From Collinsella sp. (lineage in GTDB: Bacteria; Actinomycetota; Coriobacteriia; Coriobacteriales; Coriobacteriaceae): a stretch of 43,876 nucleotides of DNA. The stretch lies in NCBI GenBank assembly GCA_019414025.1, contig DXMU01000050.1, positions 1-43,876 on the forward strand, in the 5' to 3' direction. Below, piece by piece: positions 32,650 through 39,820 of this stretch (position 1 is its first letter; each line of letters begins with the position of its first letter). A program made the position numbers and the translations under genes. A model generated the notes under the pieces. It made no database searches. It worked only from the letters and a program-made list of their open reading frames with translations, and was not told where the DNA came from.

Positions 32650-34490
32650 TGACCGATCTTGCATCCACCACACCACAATCGCTCGGTCGCGATCCCATGG
32701 TCGGCCTGCGCCTGGCGCGTGTCGACGGGTTTGAGCCGGCCATTGCGCTCGGTCAGGACGAACTGCCTGCCTATCTGCGTCGTTTTACGATACTGTTTGC
32801 CGACGATGCCACCATGCGCCGTGGCGGTATCGGCCGCGTGACGCGTGCCGTCAACGCCCAAGACGAGGCCGTGGCACTCAAGCAGCTCATCTTGCCAACG
32901 TGCGATGAGTTTGACGATGCCGCCGCCCATGAGGCGCTGGTCGCCAAGTTCAAAGCGGCGTTTCGCGAGGAATACGAATGCCATCGCGCCCTTTCGGGCC
33001 TTAAGGGCTTTCCCCGCCTCTATGGCTGGGGCGAGGTCGACGGTGTGCCTGCAATTGTCATGGAATGGGTCGAGGGCGAGACGCTCGCCCGCTTGCGCTC
33101 GCGCTTTGCCGTGGACGATGCCGGCCGCCTATCGCCGCTTGTGGCGGCGCGTCTGGGTCGCGACCTGTTCGATCTGCTCTGCCGTATGAGCCTGGTGGGC
33201 GAGGGCTTTGTCCATCGCGATATCTCGCCCGCTAATATTATGGTGCGTACGGCGCGTCTACCGCTTGACCGGCAGCTTGCCGAGGGCACCTTTGACCTGT
33301 GCCTGATCGACTTTGGCTCGTCGCTGGCGCTTGAGCCTGCGTCGGCCGTGGCCGGTACCGGCGGCAAGGCGTCGTTTACGGAGCGCTATGCCACGCTGCG
33401 TCGCGCGACGGTTGCCTATGCCCCGCCCGAGATGCTCACCGACGATATTCCCGACCTGCGCGCTTTGCGTATGTCGCCGGCGATCGACGTCTATGCCGCA
33501 GCAAGCACGGTTTACGAGCTCATTGCCGGCGCCGCGCCATACGAAGCCGCGCCGAGCACTTCGGGCACCTCGGGTTCGCGCAAAAAGACGCGCGACATCG
33601 CCAGCCCCTACCGTCTCAAGATGGACACGCTGCCCGACTATCCCATTGGTGCCCATGCGCCCGGTTGCGATTTGACTCAGCTGCTTCGTCGTGAGCCCGA
33701 TGTGGCGCTCGCTGCGGCCGAGCAGGCCCAGCAGCTGGGGCTTGAGCCGGATTCCGAGGAGCTACGCGATGCGCTGGCGTTTGTCGATGCCCAGCTGTTC
33801 GACGTGGTGATGGCCTGTCTGTCCAGCCATCAAAAAGATCGTCCCGAGCCGGCGGCGGTCGAGGCGGCGCTCTCGGCGTTTTGTGACCACTATGCGCAAA
33901 ATGTCGGTCGTTCGCTCCGCGGCGAGCCGCTCACGCCGTGCCCCATGGATGCGTCTGGCCGCGCGGTTCGTCGCGCGCTGATGGTCGGCGCGACGGTCGT
34001 CTGTGGCGTGGTTTGGGCTGTGGTCGTGGTTTCGGCCGCGCTGCTGGCGTCGGGCGCTCGCGTGACGGCGACTTTGGGATCGCTCGTGTGGTCTGGGTCG
34101 CTACCGGGTATTATTGCCGCACTGGCGTTGGCGCTGCCAGGCATAGCCGGCGTTGCCGCGGGGGCACTTGCGCGCGATCGGCGCTCGGGCTTCCTGCAGG
34201 GTGTGCTTGCGCTTTCTGCCTGCGAGGTTCCGGTGCTGGTTGTGGCTGCATGTAGCGTATTTTCCCAACGCGCCGTGATGGGCGGCCTTGTTGCCGCTCT
34301 GGTTGCAACCTATACGCTTACGTGGTTTTTGCTTGCGATGGGCTTTGCCTTTGAACTTCCCGTTTCGGCACCGCGACGCACAAAAGCCCAGATGGCGACT
34401 CCGCTTGCCGGTGGAGCCGCAGCTGTCCGTACTTTTGGCGGACCTGTCGAAGTATCGTCCGATTCTATTTCTACGACCAAGGAGGCCTAG
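32646..34490 (+). CDS. Second membrane Ser/Thr protein kinase
   Basis: A 614-residue kinase. The domain lies at about 40-400 and is long because of inserts: a Lys in VALKQL near 77, EWVEGETL near 140, catalytic HRDISPANIM near 200, IDFGSS near 225 and APPEML near 260. A cytoplasmic spacer leads to four or so membrane helices between about 440 and 575, with a short cytoplasmic tail. There is no PASTA domain. It starts at ATGATG 32646-32651 overlapping the previous stop and is followed three bases after its stop by an FHA gene, so kinase and phospho-reader are co-expressed. Its substrates are unknown. Confidence 0.88.
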   Translation: MMTDLASTTPQSLGRDPMVGLRLARVDGFEPAIALGQDELPAYLRRFTILFADDATMRRGGIGRVTRAVNAQDEAVALKQLILPTCDEFDDAAAHEALVAKFKAAFREEYECHRALSGLKGFPRLYGWGEVDGVPAIVMEWVEGETLARLRSRFAVDDAGRLSPLVAARLGRDLFDLLCRMSLVGEGFVHRDISPANIMVRTARLPLDRQLAEGTFDLCLIDFGSSLALEPASAVAGTGGKASFTERYATLRRATVAYAPPEMLTDDIPDLRALRMSPAIDVYAAASTVYELIAGAAPYEAAPSTSGTSGSRKKTRDIASPYRLKMDTLPDYPIGAHAPGCDLTQLLRREPDVALAAAEQAQQLGLEPDSEELRDALAFVDAQLFDVVMACLSSHQKDRPEPAAVEAALSAFCDHYAQNVGRSLRGEPLTPCPMDASGRAVRRALMVGATVVCGVVWAVVVVSAALLASGARVTATLGSLVWSGSLPGIIAALALALPGIAGVAAGALARDRRSGFLQGVLALSACEVPVLVVAACSVFSQRAVMGGLVAALVATYTLTWFLLAMGFAFELPVSAPRRTKAQMATPLAGGAAAVRTFGGPVEVSSDSISTTKEA

Positions 34491-34493
34491 GTC

Positions 34494-35432
34494 ATGGCAT
34501 CTCAAGTTGAGCTCACCCCATGCGGGGCCATGTTTGACATCTTTAAGCGCGCAGCGCATCTGAGCCATATCGAGCTGTGCGGCTTGGTGCTTTCGTCCCG
34601 TCCGCTCGCCGACGGCCGCAGCCCGCAGAGCCGAGCCGCCGATCGCTCTTGGGTTTCCCGCTTTATCGTTCGCGCGCCGGTCGGCACGCTTCAGCAGCGC
34701 TACTTTGCCGAATACGGTACCTCGGCTGCGCGTATTATGTCGCAACTGGCCCTGCGCCAGCGCAATCCCATGGACTCCACGGCTGTAATCAATATGGTGT
34801 GCGGTCCTGCAGGTGAACCGATGGTACGCGCGCTCGAAGAGTGCCACCAGGACACGAATCTCTATCGCAACGCGCTCGATCGCCTGTCCCAGGCGGCGGA
34901 ACTCATGCCCGCCGAGCGCGCCGAGGTCGTGCTGGTGCTGTTTGTCGCCGTCGGTTGTTCGGCGGATGTGCGGTCCTCGGTGAACTATGCCATCGACTAC
35001 GCGAACGCGACCTGCGGCGGAGGCACATCCACGCCGCGTTCGCTTGGCATGTCGCTGACTGCGGGCGAACGCGAACCCGCCCCGGCGCACCCTTTGGGCT
35101 TGCTGCGCGTGCAAAACAGTTTTGTCGTGAGCGCCCCGCGCTGGATTCAGCCGAGTGAGCAGGGTGTTGAGATTGGCGCGCTGGCCACTGGTGAGGGCGA
35201 TATTACCGACGTCGGCGACGATGTCTCGGCCCGCCATGCCCATATCTGGTGCGATGCTCAAAATATCTGGCACGTCGAGGACTTGTCGTCCACCAACGGA
35301 ACCGTGGTGGTAAACGGGGCCACGCGCGTTTGCATTCAGGTCGAGCCCGGCCGTTCCGCCCAGCTCAATCCCGGCGACGAGCTCAAGCTCGGCGAATCCA
35401 CTACCTATGCCATCCTCTTCGGTGCCCTCTAG
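34494..35432 (+). CDS. FHA domain protein, partner of the second kinase
   Basis: A 312-residue cytoplasmic protein. Residues 1-190 are an unrecognised helical domain. The C terminus (about 200-312) is an FHA domain: GALATGEGDITDVGDDVSARHAHIWC, LSSTNGTVVVNG and LNPGDELKLGE. It should bind phosphothreonine on targets of the kinase encoded just upstream. AAGGAGG lies before the ATG. A diverged copy of its last 125 codons occurs at 41731-42102 on the far side of the accessory island. Confidence 0.9.
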   Translation: MASQVELTPCGAMFDIFKRAAHLSHIELCGLVLSSRPLADGRSPQSRAADRSWVSRFIVRAPVGTLQQRYFAEYGTSAARIMSQLALRQRNPMDSTAVINMVCGPAGEPMVRALEECHQDTNLYRNALDRLSQAAELMPAERAEVVLVLFVAVGCSADVRSSVNYAIDYANATCGGGTSTPRSLGMSLTAGEREPAPAHPLGLLRVQNSFVVSAPRWIQPSEQGVEIGALATGEGDITDVGDDVSARHAHIWCDAQNIWHVEDLSSTNGTVVVNGATRVCIQVEPGRSAQLNPGDELKLGESTTYAILFGAL

Positions 35433-35464
35433 CCGGCAGTTAAGGACGTTCCTTTTCTGCCGGC
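35432..35464 (+). terminator. Nested hairpin at the FHA gene stop
   Basis: GCCGGCAG (35432-35439) pairs with CTGCCGGC (35457-35464), with an inner AAGGA-CGT-TCCTT hairpin. It begins on the last base of the TAG stop. The adjoining phrase CTTGGGGACACTCC (35466-35479) resembles the REP-like words elsewhere. It likely doubles as the operon terminator and marks the left edge of the island. Confidence 0.55.
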
Positions 35465-35689
35465 ACTTGGGGACACTCCTCGGCGCGCCAGAGCCGGTCG
35501 CCTGGGGATGGAGAGGCCATTTTGGCCCTTGGCGGTCAGTCGGGGCGAAACTAGAAGATCTTTCCGATTCGCGGCTGTTCATGCTTGTAGAGCATCTAAA
35601 ACAATAGGATGTTATTCTGGAATATGCCGGGTGCGTGAACTTGCCTGTCTTAGCCTTAATAAGGTATAGGGGAGTTTGGCTCAGGGGTT

Positions 35690-36382
35690 CCGTGTTGTTC
35701 TTCAGCGCAGTATTGTGGGACAGATTTGCTGAGATTGGCGCCTTACACCGCAGAGCGCACGGAAGGCTCTCGATTTGTGTTCTGGCCCCAGAATACAGGG
35801 CCTGATACTTACCAACTGTGGCATGGATGTAACATCTGTAGAAATCAACCCTTTTGTTGTCGACCTTTGTAAGAAAAACACTGCCATCAACTCTTTGGAT
35901 GACGAAACTAGGGTGCTTGAGGGGAGCCTTTACTCCCCTCTGAGAGATGACTCATGTTTTTCGCTTGTCGTTGTGAATCCTCCGTTACTGCCGATTCCGG
36001 ATGAGATTCCTTATCCCTTCGTTTGAGATGGAGGACAATCGGGTCTGGATAAAACACTTCGTATTCTTAAGGGTGGCGATACGCATTTAGAGAAAAACGG
36101 TAAATACTGCTAATAGGGGTGACGACGATGGTGCGGGGGCGACCCGCGATGCTCTCATCAATACGTCGGATACTTGGGAAATCAGGTCTAGATGCATGTA
36201 TGATGATGCTGTGTGGCTATTCAATTAATCCGCGTTCCGAATGGGTGCAGGGTATAGCTGCGACATCGTATGCTTTTGACCCGGCGCGATACTCAGATAT
36301 TTCTGAGGCGGTTGACGAAGTTTATACGCACTATGCCGCGCAAGGCGTTTCGGAAGTTTGCACATCTACGTTACGGGCTTAG
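35690..36382 (+). pseudogene. Decayed SAM-dependent methyltransferase
   Basis: Pieces of one class I methyltransferase are spread over different frames. One frame reads GTDLLRLAPYTAER; the next reads ALDLCSGPRIQGL, the SAM-binding motif I, so a frameshift lies near 35757. Then VTSVEINP and VVVNPPLLPIP (motif IV, NPP) follow up to a TGA at 36024-36026. The same frame continues DGGQSGLDKTLRILKGG to a stop near 36115. The frame from 36119 carries the C-terminal part (MLSSIRRILGKSGLDACMMM). So at least one nonsense and two frameshift lesions are present. It is probably a former tailoring enzyme or neighbour of the peptide locus. Confidence 0.65.
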
Positions 36383-36697
36383 GTTTCTTCAAGCGAGCAG
36401 GCCGGTTGCGTTATTTCGAGCGATTTTTCTAGTCTAGACGACAAAAGGCAAAGGATTTGATGGGTATAAAACGCGGACGTTTGTGGGCGGATGCTCAAAT
36501 CTATTGTGGCAATCGGGCGGTTGAAAAAGATATTTCAACCGCCCGATTGCCAGGTTCGTCGGAGGAGATGTCCGATTCCGACTCTCTTGTAGGAAGAGCT
36601 TGAGATCGTATTGGCCCAAGGCAATCTTAAAGCAGTCTCATTGGCAAATCTTCGCTCCTGTTGTGTTGAGGTGTAAGGTATCAGTGATTGATGTTTT
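36383..36697 (+). other. Gap before the ABC exporter, with a 19-bp stem hairpin
   Basis: No gene is seen in this 315-base gap. It contains a perfect hairpin: 36508-36526 (GGCAATCGGGCGGTTGAAA) pairs with 36533-36551 around a six-base loop. No T run follows. The exporter has no convincing ribosome site next to its start. Confidence 0.6.
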
Positions 36698-38353
36698 GTG
36701 GCGGGTAGATTGGGGCCTTCCTTGATTCGATGCGTTCTCTCGAGGTTCATCAGAGCAAAAGGGGCTTTCGTCTTCATTGCTATCACGGTGATTGGAACCG
36801 CTCTCTCCTATGCCATGCCATACGTGAACGGGAAATTCTTAGATTTTCTTCTCGGTAACCGCAGCGAAAGAGACGCCGTACTCTTCGCGCTCCTGGTTGC
36901 GTCAATAGGAGTTTTCTCCACCCTCTTTACTTATTTTGCAGGAACACTTTCCATTCGCATAACCACGAGACTTTCCTTTGATCTTCTCAGGGAGGCCGTC
37001 TTGCGTTTTGAAAGAGACGATTACTTGGTGAGTCGGACCATCGATCCAGCCTATACAACGCAACGGATTATTTCCGACTCTAGCGTGGTCTCATCCTTCG
37101 TTTTGGCGAATTTTATCAGTGCGCCGCTGTCCATTGTAGCCATTCCCATCGTATTGCTTATCATATGGTCAATTGATTCAACTCTCGCGGTGTTTTCCAT
37201 CATTCTCCTCATCGTGTATTTCTGTGTAATTACTGGGTTGAGGAAACTTTTGTATAGGGTCACGTATGAGAAGAAAGAGGCGGACAGCGCCTTTTACGCC
37301 GCAATTGCATCGCAGCTTAATCAGATTCTCAACATTCAACTGACATCTTCGTACGGCAAGAGCGAACAAGCGCTCGACGCTGGGTTTAAGAGCTATTTTC
37401 CCAAAGTTTTGCGCTCCGGAAAGCTATCATATTCTCTGACATCGCTCGATGGTCTTTTCGCAGCGTTGTTTCAAGCGGTGATACTTGTTGTTTCCGGAGT
37501 ACGAATCATTAACGGAACTATGTCAATAGGCGAGTACACTATCATCGGTACATACTTCGCGGTTCTCTTTAAGACTTTGAAAAGTATGATGTCATTGTTC
37601 AAATCCTATCAAGATGCCAAAGCATCATGGGATAGGACGGCTATCGCGACGAGAGAAAAGGAGAGATCGGGGTGGAATCGGACCGATTTAGCTAAACTCG
37701 ATGAAATAAATGACATTTCGGTATCTGATTTGGAATTCTCGGTTGCCCTTCCAGACGGATCTGTCCGAGAGGTCCTCGGCGGGTTTTCTTTCAAGTTTTC
37801 CGGTCCTGGTACATATTGCATAGTTGGGGAAAACGGAAGAGGCAAGACGTCACTTCTTTACTTGATGCTCGGGCTATACTCATCGAAAGGCAAAGTAAAA
37901 TACAACGGCGTGCCAATCGAAGAATGCGACTTGGATTACATACGTGCGAGAGAGATATCGTGCTGCCCACAGTCGTGCTTCGCGCCGGACGAAACGGTGA
38001 AAGAGCTGTTAGAGTATTTCGACACGCCCTTTTCTTCCTATCACCGGGGTGTAGATGGCCTACTTTCGCTGGAAAACAGCGTGAAGGAGTTGCTCGGGAA
38101 ACGTTGCTCCGCGCTTTCGGGCGGTGAGCTGCGCCGAGTGTACTTATGGTCGGCGATTTCACGCAAGTCGTCAGTTTTGGTACTCGACGAGCCCACGACT
38201 GGGTTAGACGCTGTAAGCCGCGCCGAGCTTGCGGCCTATGTTAAGCGCAACAAGCAAAGCCAGCTGATCATCATTGTCTCTCACGATGACGAGATGGTCG
38301 GCGCGGTAGAAGGGGTAGTGGATTTAGGCAGCATGTACCGGGGTAAATGCTGA
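36698..38353 (+). CDS. ABC exporter (membrane + ATPase in one chain)
   Basis: A 551-residue half-transporter. Six membrane helices fill residues 15-290. The nucleotide-binding domain has Walker A GENGRGKTS near 376, Q-loop CCPQ near 425, signature LSGGELRR near 473, Walker B VLVLDEPT near 493 and His in VSHDDE near 527. All key residues are intact. There is no N-terminal C39 protease domain, so it would not cut a double-Gly leader. The GTG at 36698 is the first start after an upstream in-frame stop but has no ribosome site, so the true start or a 5' truncation is uncertain. The codons are AT-richer than the core genes. It is the likely exporter of the peptides encoded at 39238-39651. Confidence 0.85.
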   Translation: MAGRLGPSLIRCVLSRFIRAKGAFVFIAITVIGTALSYAMPYVNGKFLDFLLGNRSERDAVLFALLVASIGVFSTLFTYFAGTLSIRITTRLSFDLLREAVLRFERDDYLVSRTIDPAYTTQRIISDSSVVSSFVLANFISAPLSIVAIPIVLLIIWSIDSTLAVFSIILLIVYFCVITGLRKLLYRVTYEKKEADSAFYAAIASQLNQILNIQLTSSYGKSEQALDAGFKSYFPKVLRSGKLSYSLTSLDGLFAALFQAVILVVSGVRIINGTMSIGEYTIIGTYFAVLFKTLKSMMSLFKSYQDAKASWDRTAIATREKERSGWNRTDLAKLDEINDISVSDLEFSVALPDGSVREVLGGFSFKFSGPGTYCIVGENGRGKTSLLYLMLGLYSSKGKVKYNGVPIEECDLDYIRAREISCCPQSCFAPDETVKELLEYFDTPFSSYHRGVDGLLSLENSVKELLGKRCSALSGGELRRVYLWSAISRKSSVLVLDEPTTGLDAVSRAELAAYVKRNKQSQLIIIVSHDDEMVGAVEGVVDLGSMYRGKC

Positions 38354-38721
38354 CAAGTGTAGTGCTACCCAACTGACAGAGATAACAAAAAAGCGATGCA
38401 GATGCACGTAGCATTCAGTCGGTTCGGACTCGGTGCCTTCACGCCATCGCAACGCTTTCAGATATAGTTCTCATTCTCTTACTAAAGGAAACTTTAGTCT
38501 ACGTTGTCTTGTCGAGACAGAGGTGAAGCGAAGTGTTGTCGCGACGTATCTTATTCCAGGTGGCTCAGTATCATCGTGAGAATCACACCAAAGTGTACTT
38601 ACAATTCTCGTGTCCCACGGACAACATGAGCTGAGCATTGAGGTTCCACCCTTTGCTGCAACTACACGGGGTTGGACGGCAATGAATATGCCGGGCCGCA
38701 TGCCACGCGCAGCGGGGGTCC

Positions 38722-38847
38722 ATGCCCCAGTATGTTGCCTACAGCAGCCTCGATGTCCACGCACACATCATCTCTGCCTTCGTGTTCAATCCGTTTGCCG
38801 GAGAGTGCGAGGGTTACAAGGCCGTAGAATACGAGCCGAACAAATGA
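38722..38847 (+). pseudogene. IS110-type transposase N-terminal fragment
   Basis: A 41-codon frame reads MPQYVAYSSLDVHAHIIS..., followed by AFVFNPFAGECEGY, and ends at TGA 38845-38847. The LDVH segment followed by a short beta strand resembles the first catalytic Asp region of IS110-family DEDD transposases, whose full length is 300-400 residues. GGGGG precedes the ATG. The rest of the element is missing. The similarity is from memory of the family pattern, so the assignment is tentative. Confidence 0.45.
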
Positions 38848-38942
38848 AATGCGGTATCGACGCATAGGATTAAACTGACGATTGCTTTGCACCGAAAATA
38901 CGCCCGGAAAGCCGCTATGGGTGGCGGCCCGGGTTAAATTGA

Positions 38943-38985
38943 GAGGCCCGTCCGATCACTTTCATGTGACGAACGGTCGGGCTTC
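38943..38985 (-). terminator. Hairpin ending the peptide operon
   Basis: GCCCGTCCG near 38944 pairs with CGGTCGGGC near 38969-38977 with small bulges, and an inner TCAC...GTGA extends the stem. It lies about 75 bases beyond the last small gene of the minus-strand operon. T-rich sequence is on the plus side (CTTCTTATT), so it may work in either direction. Confidence 0.5.
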
Positions 38986-39050
38986 TTATTCCACTTGCCA
39001 ATGCTCGGCTCATATTGGAAGAAAGCTACGCTAATGTTTGCGTGATACTC

Positions 39051-39158
39051 CTATTTTTTCCGAAGAAAGAATCGGATAATGAAGAATAACAATAAAAAAG
39101 GTGCCAGATATAAAGCAAGTACAAAGGTTAATCCAACGAGACCTTGTAATAATGGCAT
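39051..39158 (-). CDS. 35-residue hydrophobic membrane peptide
   Basis: A short gene with a strong ribosome site (GGGAGGAG five bases or so before ATG 39158). The product starts MPLLQGLVGLTFVLAL, continues as one long helix and ends in a basic tail RFFLRKK, so the C terminus should be cytoplasmic. It lies 79 bases downstream of the second precursor on the same strand, as the last gene of the operon. It may be an immunity peptide for the modified peptides, a small exporter accessory, or a type I toxin-like peptide. I favour immunity, by context only. Confidence 0.65.
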   Translation of the reverse strand: MPLLQGLVGLTFVLALYLAPFLLLFFIIRFFLRKK

Positions 39159-39237
39159 AACTCCTCCCAGACACGAGATTTTGGTATTTGTCCCCATCTT
39201 ATTTTGAATTGGACCAAATAGTTCCTAGACACAAAAA

Positions 39238-39417
39238 CTACTCGTCAACTGGATCGCACCAATCTGCTGGCAAAACACAGCTTGATTCTTTATCGACATA
39301 GCACCAATCCGCAACAGGGCACTCGGCGATGTCGTAAAAATTGCATATATCAACTCCAAGACAACAAGGCTCAACGGGAGTATGTTCATTTGAACCAACA
39401 GGATGGATATGCTTCAT
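39238..39417 (-). CDS. RiPP precursor peptide 2 (Cys/Asp-rich)
   Basis: A 59-residue peptide from ATG 39417, with GAGGAGCT upstream. The leader is MKHIHPVGSNEHTPVE. The core has seven Cys, and six are followed by Asp in a spaced pattern: CLGVD, CNFYD, CPVAD, CYVD, CVLPAD, CDPVD. Three are strict CX3D within the first half. The same leader start (KHIHP) and the aligned core are found in precursor 1, 30 bases upstream. The maturase at 39821-41179 is the expected modifier, linking Cys sulfur to Asp beta-carbon (as in freyrasin) or to other residues. This is inference from the pattern. No double-Gly leader end is present. Confidence 0.85.
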   Translation of the reverse strand: MKHIHPVGSNEHTPVEPCCLGVDICNFYDIAECPVADWCYVDKESSCVLPADWCDPVDE

Positions 39418-39447
39418 AACAGCTCCTCACCTTAATCCAATTAGAGA

Positions 39448-39651
39448 CTACGTTTGATCAATGCCACAGTGATCTACAACGCAGATGCTGCCGCCATCCA
39501 TGTCATAGTCGCAGTAATCGTATGCACCACAGCCATCTGCTTTATCATAAACAGTACAGATGTCAGTAATGCCCAAGAGGCAGTCAAAAGACATCGGCTT
39601 CACGCCTGCCTCGTCGCCACTTCCTGGATTAATCGGATGAATATGCTTCAC
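39448..39651 (-). CDS. RiPP precursor peptide 1 (Cys/Asp-rich)
   Basis: A 67-residue peptide that starts at a GTG (39651) with a very strong site AAAGGGAGG just upstream. The longer frame to 39699 has no such site. The leader begins VKHIHPINPGSGDEAG. The core has six Cys, each followed by Asp: CLLGITD, CTVYD, CGAYD, CDYD, CVVD, CGID. It aligns with precursor 2 throughout, including the DIC block in the middle and the last CGID/CDPVD block, so the two are paralogues. It lies 169 bases after the radical SAM gene and should be the first substrate of that enzyme. Confidence 0.88.
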   Translation of the reverse strand: MKHIHPINPGSGDEAGVKPMSFDCLLGITDICTVYDKADGCGAYDYCDYDMDGGSICVVDHCGIDQT

Positions 39652-39709
39652 GACTACCTCCCTTTGAGTGCAGAAAAACCTCAATATTGTGTATAACAAA
39701 CCAAGATGT

Positions 39710-39820
39710 CTAGTTCACCATATTTCTAGAATGGTTTCGGCGAACGTAGCAATAAGCTTCGCAGACGGTAATCAGAAGAACGAACACCTCCACAATGGTG
39801 ACAGCAATGCGCTGAACCGC
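39710..39820 (-). other. Possible small hydrophobic frame after the maturase stop
   Basis: Directly after the TAA of the radical SAM gene the same frame stays open for 36 codons, encoding a hydrophobic run (about IAVTIVEVFVLLITVC) and a basic end with RRNHSR. Possible starts are GTG codons, but no ribosome site is well placed. It may be a small membrane peptide or chance. Confidence 0.2.

Larger units (their letters stand above)
38354..39050. other. Intergenic scar region of the island
   Basis: This 697-base stretch has no intact gene. It includes a possible hairpin GCGATG (38393-38398)...CATCGC (38445-38450) with T6 on the minus strand, an IS110-like fragment (38722-38847), and a hairpin at 38943-38977. 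The rest shows nothing I recognise. Confidence 0.5.

Noticed and set aside
34101..35582. Minus-strand open frame of about 490 codons opposite the kinase and FHA genes
   Set aside because: Shadow across two real genes; composition Arg/His/Gly-rich, no family.
35775..36026. Intact small methyltransferase gene
   Set aside because: Motif I is at the very start and the C-terminal half lies beyond stops in the same and another frame, so it is one broken gene.
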